From contig CASDQM010000047.1 in NCBI GenBank assembly GCA_949282745.1, positions 372,001-436,000 of the forward strand: a stretch of DNA of 64,000 nucleotides, given 5' to 3'. Shown one piece after another: positions 50,461 to 60,693 of this stretch. This DNA comes from an uncultured Sutterella sp. GTDB taxonomy: Bacteria > Pseudomonadota > Gammaproteobacteria > Burkholderiales > Burkholderiaceae_F. The notes beneath the pieces were generated by a model. It searched no databases and was not told the origin of the DNA. It was given only the letters and a program-made list of their open reading frames with translations. The first letter of the stretch is position 1. Every line of letters begins with the position of its first letter. The translations under genes and the position numbers were made by a program.

Positions 50461-52002
50461 ATGCAACTCAATCCTAGTGAAATCAGCGATCTGCTGAAGA
50501 AGCGTATCGAAGGCCTCGGCGTTTCCGCTGATCTTCGCACCCAAGGCACCGTAGTTTCGGTGACCGACGGTATCTGCCGTGTTCACGGTCTCAGCGACGT
50601 GATGCAGGGCGAAATGTTGGAATTCCCCAACAACACCTACGGCCTGGCCCTCAACCTCGAGCGCGACTCCGTCGGTGCCGTGATTCTCGGTAATTACGAA
50701 CACATTTCCGAAGGCGACGTGGTCAAGACCACCAAGCGCATTCTTTCCGTTCCCGTCGGCCGCGCTCTGATCGGCCGCGTGGTCAACGCCCTCGGTCAGC
50801 CGATCGACGGCAAGGGCCCGATCCAGACGGAAGAATACGACGTCGTGGAAAAGGTCGCCCCGGGCGTTATTGATCGTCAGTCGGTGTCGCAGCCGGTTCA
50901 GACGGGTCTGAAGTCCATCGACGCCATGGTGCCGATCGGACGCGGCCAGCGCGAACTGATCATTGGCGACCGTCAGACGGGCAAGACCGCCGTGGCCATC
51001 GACACGATCATCAACCAGAAGGGCAAGGACCTCATCTGCGTTTACGTCGCCATCGGCCAGAAGGCTTCGACGATTGCGAACGTCGTTCGCAAGCTCGAAG
51101 AATCCGGCGCCATGGACTACACGATCGTCGTGGCCGCCACGGCTTCCGAATCGGCCGCCATGCAGTACATCGCTCCGTACGCCGGCGCCACGATGGGCGA
51201 ATACTTCCGCGACCGCGGTGAAGACTCCCTCATCGTTTACGACGACTTGACCAAGCAGGCCTGGGCCTATCGCCAGATCTCCCTGCTGCTTCGTCGTCCG
51301 CCGGGACGTGAAGCCTATCCTGGCGACGTCTTCTACCTGCACAGCCGTCTGCTCGAACGTGCCGCCCGCGTGAACCCCGACTACGTCGAACGCTTCACCA
51401 AGGGTGCCGTCAAGGGCAAGACCGGTTCGATGACGGCCCTGCCGATCATTGAAACGCAGGCCGGTGACGTGACCGCCTTCGTTCCGACCAACGTGATTTC
51501 GATTACGGACGGTCAGATCTTCTTGGAAACCGACCTCTTCAACGCCGGTATCCGCCCCGCTATCAACCCGGGTATTTCCGTGTCCCGCGTCGGTGGCGCC
51601 GCTCAGACGAAGATCATCAAGAAGCTCGGCGGTGGCGTTCGTCTCGCCCTGGCTCAGTACCGTGAACTCGCTGCCTTCGCGCAGTTCGCTTCCGACCTCG
51701 ACGAAGCGACCCGCAAGCAGCTCGAACGCGGCCGTGTCGTGACGGAACTCATGAAGCAGCCTCAGTACCAGCCTCTGCAGGTTTGGGAAGAAGCGCTCGT
51801 GCTCTACTCCGTGAACATCGGCGCTTACGACGATGTGGCGGTGGCCGACGCGCTGCGTGTTGAACGCGGCATGCGTGAATACCTGAAGACGCACTATCCC
51901 CAGCTCGTCGAATCGATCGAAACCAAGAAGGAACTCGTCAAGGAAGACGAAGCCGTTCTGAAGACTGCGATCGAAGAGTTCAAGAAGTCTGGCGCTTACT
52001 AA
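50461..52002 (+). CDS. atpA: ATP synthase F1 subunit alpha
   Basis: Alpha carries the non-catalytic nucleotide sites of F1. The 513-residue product starts [17 protein letters not shown], has Walker [10 protein letters not shown] near 169-177, the [29 protein letters not shown]-like region near 265-290, and the [17 protein letters not shown] signature near 362-378. Length and sequence are standard for the family. It follows atpH after 18 bases and uses the highly biased codons typical of strongly expressed genes. Confidence 0.98.
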   Translation: MQLNPSEISDLLKKRIEGLGVSADLRTQGTVVSVTDGICRVHGLSDVMQGEMLEFPNNTYGLALNLERDSVGAVILGNYEHISEGDVVKTTKRILSVPVGRALIGRVVNALGQPIDGKGPIQTEEYDVVEKVAPGVIDRQSVSQPVQTGLKSIDAMVPIGRGQRELIIGDRQTGKTAVAIDTIINQKGKDLICVYVAIGQKASTIANVVRKLEESGAMDYTIVVAATASESAAMQYIAPYAGATMGEYFRDRGEDSLIVYDDLTKQAWAYRQISLLLRRPPGREAYPGDVFYLHSRLLERAARVNPDYVERFTKGAVKGKTGSMTALPIIETQAGDVTAFVPTNVISITDGQIFLETDLFNAGIRPAINPGISVSRVGGAAQTKIIKKLGGGVRLALAQYRELAAFAQFASDLDEATRKQLERGRVVTELMKQPQYQPLQVWEEALVLYSVNIGAYDDVAVADALRVERGMREYLKTHYPQLVESIETKKELVKEDEAVLKTAIEEFKKSGAY

Positions 52003-52034
52003 GCGTTTAACCGATCTTAGAGGACCAAAAATCC

Positions 52035-52916
52035 ATGCCTAGTACTAAGGAAATTCGCGGAAAGATCAAGAGCGTACAAAATACGCGCAAGATCACCAAA
52101 GCGATGGAAATGGTTGCGGCCTCGAAGATGCGCAAGGCGCAGGACCGGATGCATGAAGCTCGTCCCTACGGCGACAAGATTCGCCTGATCTGCTCGCATC
52201 TGGCTCAGTCCCGTACGGAATATCAGCATCCGTTCCTCGCCGAAGATAAGGGCGCCAACAAGAAAGTCGGTCTGATCCTCGTGACGACCGACAAGGGGTT
52301 GGCCGGTCCTTTGAATACCAACATCCAGCGTATGGTCCTTCAGCAGATCAAGACCTGGACCGCCGAAGGCAAGAAGATCGAAGCCACGGCGATCGGTAAC
52401 AAGGGACTCGGCTTTCTTCAGCGCCTGAACATGCCCGTGGTCAGCCAAGTCATTCAGCTTGGCGACCACCCCAACCTCGATCGTCTGATCGGCGCCATTA
52501 CGGTGCAGATCCAGGCGTACATGGAAGGAAAGGTTGATTCTGTGCATCTGGCCTACTCGCGTTTCATCAATGCCATGAAGCAGGAACCGGTCATTGAACA
52601 GTTGCTGCCCATCACGGACCGGATGCTCGACGCTCCGGACGAAAAACGCGATTACTCGTGGGACTATCTCTACGAGCCCGACGCCCAATCTGTTCTCGAC
52701 GACCTTCTCAAGCGTTACGTTGAGGCTTTGATTTATCAGGCGGTTGCCGAAAATATGGCTTCGGAACAGAGCGCCCGTATGGTGGCCATGAAGGCCGCTT
52801 CGGACAATGCTAAGAAGCTCATTGACGAACTGCAACTCGTCTACAACAAGACCCGTCAGGCCGGCATTACCAAGGAAATCACCGAAATCGTCGGTGGTGC
52901 CGCCGCCGTGTCTTAA
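52035..52916 (+). CDS. atpG: ATP synthase F1 subunit gamma
   Basis: Gamma is the central rotating shaft. The 293-residue product has the expected coiled-coil ends: [27 protein letters not shown] at the N-terminus and a C-terminal long helix with [21 protein letters not shown], then [22 protein letters not shown]. The middle Rossmann-like domain includes [14 protein letters not shown]. Order between atpA and atpD is canonical. Confidence 0.97.
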   Translation: MPSTKEIRGKIKSVQNTRKITKAMEMVAASKMRKAQDRMHEARPYGDKIRLICSHLAQSRTEYQHPFLAEDKGANKKVGLILVTTDKGLAGPLNTNIQRMVLQQIKTWTAEGKKIEATAIGNKGLGFLQRLNMPVVSQVIQLGDHPNLDRLIGAITVQIQAYMEGKVDSVHLAYSRFINAMKQEPVIEQLLPITDRMLDAPDEKRDYSWDYLYEPDAQSVLDDLLKRYVEALIYQAVAENMASEQSARMVAMKAASDNAKKLIDELQLVYNKTRQAGITKEITEIVGGAAAVS

Positions 52917-52938
52917 CGAAACAAGTATCGATAACTGA

Positions 52939-54351
<1,413 letters not shown>

Positions 54352-54354
54352 TGC

Positions 54355-54394
54355 TTGTCGGGCCGAGCAATCGGCCCGCATAAGCGCCCGACAA
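54355..54394 (+). promoter_or_regulatory. Alternative hairpins in the atpD-atpC gap
   Basis: Two perfect but mutually exclusive stems overlap: CGGGCCGA/TCGGCCCG with a GCAA loop (54359-54366 and 54371-54378), and TTGTCGGGC/GCCCGACAA (54355-54363 and 54386-54394). The longer stem ends three bases before the atpC ribosome site GGAG (54397-54400). A role in lowering or timing atpC translation is inference. Confidence 0.55.
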
Positions 54395-54408
54395 ACGGAG
54401 CAACATGT

Positions 54409-54828
54409 ATGGCTACTCTTAAAGTCGACGTCGTCAGCGCCGAAGAAAGCATTTTCTCCGGTGAAGCTGAGTTCGTCTCGCTGCCCGGTAAGTCTGGCGA
54501 ATTGGGGATTCTGCCCGGACACCTTCCGCTCATTACGCTTGTGAAGCCCGGTTTCGTCCGTATCCGTACGGGCAAAGAGGTTGAAGAAGTGTTTGTTGCG
54601 GGCGGTGTTCTGGAAGTGCAACCGCATCACGTGACGGTGTTGGCCGATACGGCGATTCGTACCAAGGACCTCGACGAGGCCAAGGCTACGAAGGCGCTCG
54701 AAGAAGCCCGCGCGCAACGTGCTCAGGTTACCGGTGAACTCGCGATTGCCAAACTCGAAGCCGAAATGTCCGCCATGGCGGCTCAGTTGGCGGCGATCAA
54801 GAAGATTCGTCAGCGCCAGCATCATTGA
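54409..54828 (+). CDS. atpC: ATP synthase F1 subunit epsilon
   Basis: Epsilon links the gamma shaft to the c-ring and can inhibit ATP hydrolysis. The 139-residue product has an N-terminal beta-barrel domain (about 1-85, with [30 protein letters not shown]) and a C-terminal helical hairpin (about 90-135), Ala/Glu-rich. ATG 54409 is set by homology and by GGAG eight bases before; an earlier frame from 54355 is not supported. It closes the atp operon. Confidence 0.95.
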   Translation: MATLKVDVVSAEESIFSGEAEFVSLPGKSGELGILPGHLPLITLVKPGFVRIRTGKEVEEVFVAGGVLEVQPHHVTVLADTAIRTKDLDEAKATKALEEARAQRAQVTGELAIAKLEAEMSAMAAQLAAIKKIRQRQHH

Positions 54829-54846
54829 TCGAGGGCGCTCGATCGG

Positions 54847-54889
54847 AAAAACGGAGTTCTCCCGAAAGGGACGGACTCCGTTTTTTTTT
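54847..54889 (+). terminator. Intrinsic terminator of the atp operon
   Basis: AAAAACGGAGT pairs with ACTCCGTTTTT (54847-54857 and 54875-54885), with an inner CCC-GAAA-GGG stem-loop, and runs into nine T residues. This is a strong terminator 19 bases after atpC. Confidence 0.92.
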
Positions 54890-54965
54890 CGGACGCACGG
54901 TCGATTTGCGGTAGGATTACGGATATGACGTGCGGGTTTCCGCAACACTGAACAGAGAGGCAAAA

Positions 54966-55370
54966 ATGAGCGATGTTAAGGTATTGGTAACGACGGACGG
55001 TTCTAATTTGAGTGAGCAGGCCGTCGATACGGCCGTCAAACTTGCCAAGGCGTTGGGCGGATCCGTCGTCGGCGTGACCGTCGTGATCGCTCCTCCTCCC
55101 GCCGGCGGCTTCGAATGTGAAGATCCCGCGGTTCGCGAGCGTCTGACGAAGATCTCCGAAAAGGCCCGCGAGGGCGGCGTGGAATGCGAAATCGTGGCGG
55201 AACACGCCGGTACGGTTTGGGAAGGCATTCTCGAGTGCGCGCATCGCCTCGATGTGGACTACATCGTCATGGCGAGCCGCGGCTTGGGTTCCTTCGGTTC
55301 GCTTCTTCTCGGCAGCGAAACGCAGAAGGTTCTTCATCAGGCGGACCGCCCGGTTCTGGTCGTTCGCTGA
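54966..55370 (+). CDS. Universal stress protein (UspA family)
   Basis: The 134-residue product is a single Usp domain, a small cytoplasmic nucleotide-binding fold induced under stress in many bacteria. It begins VKVLVTTDGSNLSEQAVDTA and has the ATP-binding SRGLGSFGSLLLGSETQKVL near 106-125 (G-x2-G-x9-G-S pattern). An AGAGAGG ribosome site precedes ATG 54966. It lies alone between the atp terminator and its own terminator. Client and trigger are unknown. Confidence 0.9.
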   Translation: MSDVKVLVTTDGSNLSEQAVDTAVKLAKALGGSVVGVTVVIAPPPAGGFECEDPAVRERLTKISEKAREGGVECEIVAEHAGTVWEGILECAHRLDVDYIVMASRGLGSFGSLLLGSETQKVLHQADRPVLVVR

Positions 55371-55396
55371 GCCGCAACGGATTTCGATTGACTGCG

Positions 55397-55430
55397 GAGG
55401 CTTCTTCCCCTCGGGGCGGAAGCCTCTTTT
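55397..55430. terminator. Intrinsic terminator after the usp gene
   Basis: GAGGCTTC pairs with GAAGCCTC (55397-55404 and 55419-55426), with an inner CCCC-TC-GGGG, followed by TTTT. It serves usp and lies at the 3' end of convergent yggU. Confidence 0.82.
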
Positions 55431-55433
55431 CTG

Positions 55434-55760
55434 TCACTTGGCTTGGACGGCGAGGGCGGCCAAGGCGTCTTCGCCGCAGCGCACCGCGACGCGCTTCTCC
55501 CGGCTGGTTTCGCCCGCGATCAGGGTGACGCCGGACTTGGCGATGCCGAGGGACTTGGCGAGAAACTGCACGAGCACCTGATTGGCCTTTCCGTCCACGG
55601 GCGGCGCCGCCAGTGCGATTTTGAGCTTTTCGCCGTACAGACCGACCAACGCGGTGCGTTTCGCGCCGGGTTGCACGTGAAGCGACAAAACGAAGGTTTG
55701 CGCGTCTTTTCGTTGCACCCAGGGGGCGTTGCCGGCCGGCGTATCGAGGTTTTCCTTCAT
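55434..55760 (-). CDS. yggU: DUF167 (YggU) family protein
   Basis: The 108-residue product has the DUF167/YggU pattern: [35 protein letters not shown] near 27-61 followed by [12 protein letters not shown] and ending in a strand [11 protein letters not shown]. The fold is a small alpha/beta domain of unknown function. A much longer minus-strand frame extends upstream, but it runs antisense through hemE; the ATG at 55760 is 27 bases from the hemE start, so the two are divergent. Confidence 0.86.
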   Translation of the reverse strand: MKENLDTPAGNAPWVQRKDAQTFVLSLHVQPGAKRTALVGLYGEKLKIALAAPPVDGKANQVLVQFLAKSLGIAKSGVTLIAGETSREKRVAVRCGEDALAALAVQAK

Positions 55761-55787
55761 TTTTCTATCCTTCTTCCTAATTTCATC

Positions 55788-56855
55788 ATGCAACCGATCA
55801 ACGACTGCTTCCTGCGTGCGCTTCGTCGCGAAAAGACCGATTTTACGCCCCTTTGGCTCATGCGCCAGGCGGGCCGTTATCTGCCCGAATACTGCGAAAC
55901 CCGTGCGCGTGCGGGCAGCTTCATGGGACTCGCCAAGAACCCCGACTACGCGACGGAAGTCACGCTGCAGCCGATTGATCGCTATGGTCTCGACGCGGCC
56001 ATCCTCTTTTCCGACATTCTGACGATTCCCGACGCCATGGGACTCGGCCTCTCCTTCCGTCAGGGGGAAGGCCCCGTCTTCGAGCGTCCGGTTCAGACGG
56101 AAGAGGCCGTGCGCAACCTTTACGTGCCCGATCCCGCCGGGGAACTGCGCTACGTCACCGACGCCGTGACGAGCATTCGCCGCGCCCTCAACAACCGCGT
56201 GCCGCTCATCGGTTTCTCCGGCTCTCCCTTCACCCTCGCCTGCTACATGGTGGAAGGCCGCGGCAGCCGAGACTTCCGCACGGTGAAGACGATGATGTAC
56301 CGCTGTCCCGATCTCTTTGAGAAGATCCTCGAAGTGAACGCCGAGGCGGTGGCCGTCTACCTCAACGCCCAGATCAAGGCCGGGGCGCAGGCCGTTCAGA
56401 TTTTCGACACCTGGGGCGGCATGCTCGCCGACGGTGACTTCCAACGCTTCTCGCTTTGCTACACGAAGAAGGTCGTGGACGCGCTCATCAAGGAAAACGA
56501 CGGCGCCCGCGTGCCGAGCATCGTCTTTACGAAGGGCGGCGGGGAATGGCTCGAAGACATCGCTTCGATCGGCTGCGACGCCGTCGGCCTCGATTGGACG
56601 ACCAACATTTCGCGTGCCCGCCGCGTCGTCGGGGACCGCGTCGCCCTGCAGGGCAATCTCGATCCCTTCGTGCTCTTCGGCAGCGAAGAGGCCATCCGCC
56701 GCGAAGTGCGCCGCGTGCTCGACGGCTACGGCGAAGTGGGCGCGGGCGGCCACGTCTTCAACCTCGGTCACGGCATCAACCAGTTCACCCCGGTCGAGAG
56801 CGTGCAGATCGTGGCGGACGAAGTGCATGAATACAGCCGCCGTTATCACGGATAA
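55788..56855 (+). CDS. hemE: Uroporphyrinogen decarboxylase
   Basis: It removes four carboxyls from uroporphyrinogen III in haem and related tetrapyrrole synthesis. The 355-residue product starts with [31 protein letters not shown], the family N-terminal signature containing the substrate-binding Arg, and has [15 protein letters not shown]-like [20 protein letters not shown] near 139-158. It ends with the active-site His in [10 protein letters not shown] near 330-339. It starts 27 bases from divergent yggU. Confidence 0.96.
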   Translation: MQPINDCFLRALRREKTDFTPLWLMRQAGRYLPEYCETRARAGSFMGLAKNPDYATEVTLQPIDRYGLDAAILFSDILTIPDAMGLGLSFRQGEGPVFERPVQTEEAVRNLYVPDPAGELRYVTDAVTSIRRALNNRVPLIGFSGSPFTLACYMVEGRGSRDFRTVKTMMYRCPDLFEKILEVNAEAVAVYLNAQIKAGAQAVQIFDTWGGMLADGDFQRFSLCYTKKVVDALIKENDGARVPSIVFTKGGGEWLEDIASIGCDAVGLDWTTNISRARRVVGDRVALQGNLDPFVLFGSEEAIRREVRRVLDGYGEVGAGGHVFNLGHGINQFTPVESVQIVADEVHEYSRRYHG

Positions 56856-56930
56856 TATCCGTCGATTCTTTTGCCGCGAACCTCGAGGAACGGAGTTTTG
56901 CACAGGGTTCGAAAAGAGTTGACAAATGAA

Positions 56931-56967
56931 GAAAAAAGGGCGGGAGTCATCTTCTCGTCCTTTTTTC
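56931..56967 (+). terminator. Putative terminator after hemE
   Basis: GAAAAAAGG (56931-56939) can pair with CCTTTTTTC (56959-56967) around an imperfect GC-rich inner stem. A TTGACA at 56919-56924 just upstream has no matching -10. Confidence 0.5.
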
Positions 56968-57014
56968 ATCTTTCTTTATTCGTTGCGGCAGAAGTCAAGG
57001 GATTGGGTGCGACT

Positions 57015-57040
57015 CTGTGAAACACCCGGGTGTTTCACAG
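57015..57040. repeat. 26-bp perfect palindrome upstream of priA
   Basis: The arms CTGTGAAACACCC and GGGTGTTTCACAG are perfect inverse complements with no loop, centred on CCCGGG. There is no T-run on either side, so a terminator is unlikely. Each arm contains a full parS half-site (GTGAAACA or TGTTTCAC) but in the reverse order to a normal parS. An operator or a protein-binding site is the best guess. Confidence 0.7.
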
Positions 57041-57076
57041 GTTCGGCCGGAAAAAGGAAGTCCGCCGAAACCCTCT

Positions 57077-57097
57077 TAATCCACAAAGTTATCCACA
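57077..57097 (+). promoter_or_regulatory. Two DnaA boxes directly upstream of priA
   Basis: TAATCCACA (57077-57085, one mismatch) and TTATCCACA (57089-57097, perfect) lie in tandem 12 bases apart, 14 bases before the priA ATG and next to its GAGGAG ribosome site. Confidence 0.6.
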
Positions 57098-57111
57098 ACC
57101 AGCGAGGAGCC

Positions 57112-59121
57112 ATGAAAAGCAACGACCTGATCGCCAAGGTGATCGTCGACGTGCCCACCCTCGGGGAACTTGACTACAAGGTTCCCGAGGACATGCTCGT
57201 CGCGCTCGGAGACCGAGTGCTCGTCACGCTCGGCAGACGCCGCGTGGTCGGGATCGTCGTGAACCTCGTGCGGGGGTCGGAGATTGCCGAGAACCGTCTG
57301 CGCAGCGTCACGGCCGTCCTGAACGACATTCCTCCCCTGCCCGGCGAATGGCTTCGCCTCACGCGCTTTGCGGCGGGCTACTATCAGCGCTCCTGGGGGG
57401 AGGCCGCGCTCTCGGCGCTGCCCCTTTTCCTGAAGCGTGCGCCGGGGAAGCGTCAGGCCGCCGTGATGGAACGGATGAGAAAGCCCCTCGAGAGCGGCGG
57501 CCGGCCGGTGGAAGTGCCCGAATTGAACGACGAGCAGAAAACGGTGCTCGACGCTCTGAATCGGGCCGAGCACTTTGAAACCTTCCTCCTCTTCGGCGTG
57601 ACGGGCTCGGGCAAAACCGAGGTGTATCTGCGGTGGATGGAGGAGACGCTTCGCCGCAAAGAGGACGGACAGATTCTCTTTCTCGTCCCCGAAATCAATT
57701 TGACACCGCAGTCGGTGAGCCGGATTCGGAGCCGTTTTCCCGAGAAAACCGTGGCCGTGCTGCATTCCGAACTCTCCGACGGCGAGCGGGCGCGCAACTG
57801 GCTCGCCGTCCACGAAGGGCGCGCCGACATTCTCGTGGGCACCCGCACCGCCGTCTTTGCGAGCTTTAAACACCTCGCCCTCGTGATCGTGGACGAGGAG
57901 CACGACGGCTCCTACAAGGCGGGGGACGGACTGCGCTTTTCGGCGCGAGATCTCGCCGTCTGGCGGGGAAAGGCCAACGACGTCCCCGTACTGCTCGGCT
58001 CCGCCACGCCGTCGCTGGAGTCGTGGATGAAGGCTTCGGCGGGACAGTACAGACTTCTCACCATGGCGCACCGCGCGTCGGGCCGCGCCGTCTTGCCCGA
58101 GGTTACGCTCACGGATCCGCCGGAGAAGGGCTCCCGCCGCTCGCTCACCGACTTCACCGTCTCCGCCATGACGAAGGTGCTGGAGGCGGGGCGGCAGGTG
58201 CTCGTCTTCATCAACCGCCGCGGCTACGCGCAGGTTCTGAGCTGTCCGAGCTGCAACTGGGTGAGTTCGTGCCGGCACTGCTCCACCTTCACGGTTTTCC
58301 ATAAGAGCGACCGTTCGCTTGTCTGTCATCACTGCGGTTGGCGTAGCAAGGTTCCCGAGGCCTGTCCCGTCTGCGGAAACGTCGACATCCTGCCCCGTGG
58401 CAGCGGGACGGAGAGAATCTTCGAGGAGCTCGAGATCCGCTTTCCCGGTAAGCGCGTCCTGCGCATCGACCGCGACAGCGTTTCGCGAAAGCACGAGGCC
58501 GAGGAGGCCTTCGCCAAGGTGCACGCGGGCGAGGTGGACATTCTCGTCGGAACGCAGATGATTGCCAAGGGGCACGACTTTCGCAACGTGGGGCTCGTCG
58601 TGATCCTTAATGCCGACGCCCAGCTTCTGAGTCCCGCGACGCGCGCGAGGGAAATGCTCTTTGCGACCCTCATGCAGGTGGCCGGCCGCGCCGGCCGTCA
58701 CGGCGAAGCCGGCCGCGTGGTGATTCAGACGCGCTTTGCGACGGATCCCTTCTTCGAGGCGCTCGCCAAACAGGACTACCGATTGTTTGCCGATGCGCTC
58801 CTCGACGTGCGGCGGGAGAACTTTCTCGTCCCCTTCACGCACCAGGCGCTCCTTACGGCGCAGGCGCCCACGCTCGCGCAGTCGCTTCGGTTCCTCGAGG
58901 ACGCGGCCGAGGCGGGCCACGCTCTCGAGGGGGACGCCGTGCGCATCTACGACCCGGTTCCCATGAACATCGTGCGCCTCAAAGAATTGGAGCGCGCGCA
59001 GCTTCTCGTCGAGTGCGACGACCGTCCGGCCCTCAACCGTTTCCTTCGCGCCTGGCAGTCGACCTTCCGCGTGCCCGCGGGCGTGCAGTGGACGCTCGAA
59101 GTGGATCCCGCGGAGGTCTGA
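57112..59121 (+). CDS. priA: Primosomal replication-restart helicase PriA
   Basis: PriA recognises stalled forks and reloads the replicative helicase. The 669-residue product has an N-terminal 3'-DNA-binding domain (about 1-115), helicase motif I GVTGSGKTE near 163-171, motif II DEEH (261-264), and motifs in GTQMIAKGHDF and VAGRAGRHGE later. A zinc domain with eight Cys (CPSC, CRHC, CHHC, CPVC) lies near 377-425. Start 57112 has a GAGGAG ribosome site and begins MKSNDLIAKVIVDVP, fitting homology; a longer upstream frame to 56926 covers the regulatory sites and is not supported. Confidence 0.94.
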   Translation: MKSNDLIAKVIVDVPTLGELDYKVPEDMLVALGDRVLVTLGRRRVVGIVVNLVRGSEIAENRLRSVTAVLNDIPPLPGEWLRLTRFAAGYYQRSWGEAALSALPLFLKRAPGKRQAAVMERMRKPLESGGRPVEVPELNDEQKTVLDALNRAEHFETFLLFGVTGSGKTEVYLRWMEETLRRKEDGQILFLVPEINLTPQSVSRIRSRFPEKTVAVLHSELSDGERARNWLAVHEGRADILVGTRTAVFASFKHLALVIVDEEHDGSYKAGDGLRFSARDLAVWRGKANDVPVLLGSATPSLESWMKASAGQYRLLTMAHRASGRAVLPEVTLTDPPEKGSRRSLTDFTVSAMTKVLEAGRQVLVFINRRGYAQVLSCPSCNWVSSCRHCSTFTVFHKSDRSLVCHHCGWRSKVPEACPVCGNVDILPRGSGTERIFEELEIRFPGKRVLRIDRDSVSRKHEAEEAFAKVHAGEVDILVGTQMIAKGHDFRNVGLVVILNADAQLLSPATRAREMLFATLMQVAGRAGRHGEAGRVVIQTRFATDPFFEALAKQDYRLFADALLDVRRENFLVPFTHQALLTAQAPTLAQSLRFLEDAAEAGHALEGDAVRIYDPVPMNIVRLKELERAQLLVECDDRPALNRFLRAWQSTFRVPAGVQWTLEVDPAEV

Positions 59122-59135
59122 TCAGCCGAAAGAAG

Positions 59136-59190
59136 TCGAAGGCCGCGTTGCGGGTTCCGCGTCACGGGTTCGATCCCTGTCGTGGGAACA
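59136..59190 (+). pseudogene. Decayed 3' half of a tRNA-Arg
   Basis: Just after priA, the bases from GAAGGCCGCGTT through GTTCGATCCCTGTCGTGGG match the anticodon-stem 3' side, T-arm and acceptor 3' strand of the intact tRNA-Arg 100 bases downstream, with substitutions. No 5' half exists. It also has a 14-base imperfect tandem duplication (CGCGTTGCGGGTTC at 59144 and CGCGTCACGGGTTC at 59158, two mismatches). The CCA end is altered. It cannot fold as a tRNA. Confidence 0.7.
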
Positions 59191-59204
59191 AAGGTCGGAA
59201 AACT

Positions 59205-59234
59205 TTGCGACGAAAGAGGACTTTTCGCTATAAT
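59205..59234 (+). promoter_or_regulatory. Promoter of tRNA-Arg(CCG)
   Basis: TTGCGA (59205-59210), an 18-base spacer and a perfect TATAAT (59229-59234) lie ten bases before the tRNA. Confidence 0.75.
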
Positions 59235-59243
59235 TCACCTCCT

Positions 59244-59318
59244 CTCCACGTGGTGAAATGGATATCATGCGGCCCTCCGAAGGCCGCGTTACAGGTTCGA
59301 TTCCTGTCGTGGGGACCA
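59244..59318 (+). tRNA. tRNA-Arg with anticodon CCG
   Basis: The 75-base gene folds as a cloverleaf: acceptor CTCCACG with CGTGGGG (one G-T), anticodon stem CGGCC/GGCCG with loop CTCCGAA, so the anticodon is CCG (reads CGG codons), and T-stem ACAGG/CCTGT with TTCGATT loop. CCA is encoded. The D-arm is GTGA...TCAT. It has its own promoter and a terminator, so it is a single-gene unit. Confidence 0.93.
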
Positions 59319-59355
59319 TTTCGATCCGTCTCGAGTTCTGATTCGGAGAAGCTTT

Positions 59356-59392
59356 CCCGGCGCCGAGTGCGGTGTCGGGTTTTTGTTTTTTA
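59356..59392 (+). terminator. Intrinsic terminator of tRNA-Arg
   Basis: CCCGGCGCCG pairs with CGGTGTCGGG (two G-T) around AGTG, followed by TTTTTGTTTTTT. Confidence 0.9.
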
Positions 59393-59405
59393 GCGGGGTG
59401 AAAGC

Positions 59406-59816
59406 ATGCTGGTTCCCGAATCCGTAACGGTCTCCCAGAACGGGACCCGGATGGAGTTGACCTATTCCGGCGAAGCGCCGGTCGTACTGAGCGCTGAATT
59501 TCTTCGTGTCCATTCCCCTTCGGCCGAGGTGCAGGGGCATACGCCCGACGAGGCCGTGCTTCAGGTCGGCAAGGCCGACGTCCGCATCGAAGGGGTCGAA
59601 CCGGTGGGACTCTACGCCCTGAAGCTCGTTTTCTCCGACGGTCACGACAGCGGTCTCTACAGCTGGGACTACCTGCGCCATCTCGCGACGGAACACGACC
59701 GTCTTTGGGAGGAGTACCTCCGGGCCCTGAAGGAAAAGGGCGCTTCGCGCGACCCGAACGACCCCGCCAACGCGCCTTTCCAGCCCAAGCCCCGTCCCAC
59801 CTGTTCGCACGCCTGA
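59406..59816 (+). CDS. DUF971 family protein
   Basis: The 136-residue product matches the DUF971 domain (related to the N-terminal part of gamma-butyrobetaine hydroxylase): LTYSGEAPVVLSAEFLRVHSPSAEVQG near 19-45, VRIEGVEPVGLYALKLVFSDGHDSGLYSW near 60-88. The conserved DGH-x-SGLYSWDYL near the end of the domain is present. It precedes ubiE as in many Burkholderiales. Function is unknown; a link to quinone or iron metabolism is only suggested by this position. Confidence 0.85.
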   Translation: MLVPESVTVSQNGTRMELTYSGEAPVVLSAEFLRVHSPSAEVQGHTPDEAVLQVGKADVRIEGVEPVGLYALKLVFSDGHDSGLYSWDYLRHLATEHDRLWEEYLRALKEKGASRDPNDPANAPFQPKPRPTCSHA

Positions 59817-59828
59817 GAGCCAGTGAAG

Positions 59829-60611
59829 ATGTCCAACGAAAAAATTTCGGAAAAACCGCAAGAGGAAAACGCCTCCCACAAGATTGACTTCGGTTATCAA
59901 CTCGTGGAGGAGGACCGCAAGGCCGAACAGGTGCGCGAGGTGTTCGACAGCGTCGCCGCCAAGTACGACGTCATGAACGACGTGCTCAGCTGGGGCTTTC
60001 ACCGCTGGTGGAAGTTCGTCTGCGTGCGCCGCGCCGCCGTGCAGCCGGGCATGAAGGTGCTCGACATTGCGAGCGGCACGGGAGACCTCGCCCTGAAGTT
60101 TGCCAAGAGCGCCGGCGCGGGCAATGTGACGGCAAGCGACATCAACCATGAAATGCTCGCCATCGGCGCCAAGCGCCTGCGCGAAGCGGGTCTGCCTTCG
60201 CCCGTCGTGGAAGCCGACGCCGAAGCGCTTCCCTTCGCCGACAACACCTTCGACGTGGTGACGGTGTCCTTTGGCGTTCGCAACATGACGCACAAGGATC
60301 GGGCTCTTGCGGAAATGCACCGCGTCCTCAAGCCGGGCGGCCGTCTTCTCGTGCTCGAATTCTCCCGCTGCTGGAGAATCATCCGTCCCTTCTACGACTT
60401 CTACTCCTTCTGCGTCATGCCGCGCCTCGGCAAAATGATTGCGGGGGACGCCGATTCCTACCGTTATCTCGCCGAATCCATCCGCATGCATCCCGATCAG
60501 GAAACCTTCGCGGGCATGATGCGCACGGCGGGTTTTGCCAAGGTGACCTACGAGAACTTCACCTTCGGCATCTGCGCTTTGCATATTGGTACGAAATCTT
60601 CGGCCTCGTGA
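59829..60611 (+). CDS. ubiE: Demethylmenaquinone/ubiquinone methyltransferase (UbiE/MenG)
   Basis: The enzyme C-methylates the ring of demethylmenaquinone and, where present, a ubiquinone precursor. The 260-residue product has the family motif [25 protein letters not shown] near 39-63, SAM-binding [15 protein letters not shown] near 80-94, and the UbiE C-terminal [17 protein letters not shown] near 217-233. ATG 59829 is preferred to GTG 59823. With menA in this window and no ubiJ-ubiB nearby, a menaquinone role is likely. Confidence 0.9.
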   Translation: MSNEKISEKPQEENASHKIDFGYQLVEEDRKAEQVREVFDSVAAKYDVMNDVLSWGFHRWWKFVCVRRAAVQPGMKVLDIASGTGDLALKFAKSAGAGNVTASDINHEMLAIGAKRLREAGLPSPVVEADAEALPFADNTFDVVTVSFGVRNMTHKDRALAEMHRVLKPGGRLLVLEFSRCWRIIRPFYDFYSFCVMPRLGKMIAGDADSYRYLAESIRMHPDQETFAGMMRTAGFAKVTYENFTFGICALHIGTKSSAS

Positions 60612-60693
60612 TCGGGAGACGCGGTCGCTTTCGTTTACCATCATCATTTTCGGACTGCTTGGGGCAGTCCCTTTTCTTCACCGTTACTGATAC

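Noticed and set aside
55761-56969. Upstream extension of yggU to a 511-residue protein
   Set aside because: Runs antisense through hemE; only the last 108 residues match DUF167.
57015-57040. The 26-bp palindrome as a terminator
   Set aside because: No T-run on either side and no loop; it precedes rather than follows a gene end by some distance.
56926-57111. Upstream extension of priA by 62 codons
   Set aside because: Covers the palindrome and DnaA boxes, has no family similarity, and a good ribosome site lies before 57112.
59136-59190. A second functional tRNA
   Set aside because: Only the 3' half is present, with an internal duplication and a damaged CCA end.
59240-59260. CCACGTGG near 59246 as a parS site
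   Set aside because: It is the acceptor and first bases of tRNA-Arg.
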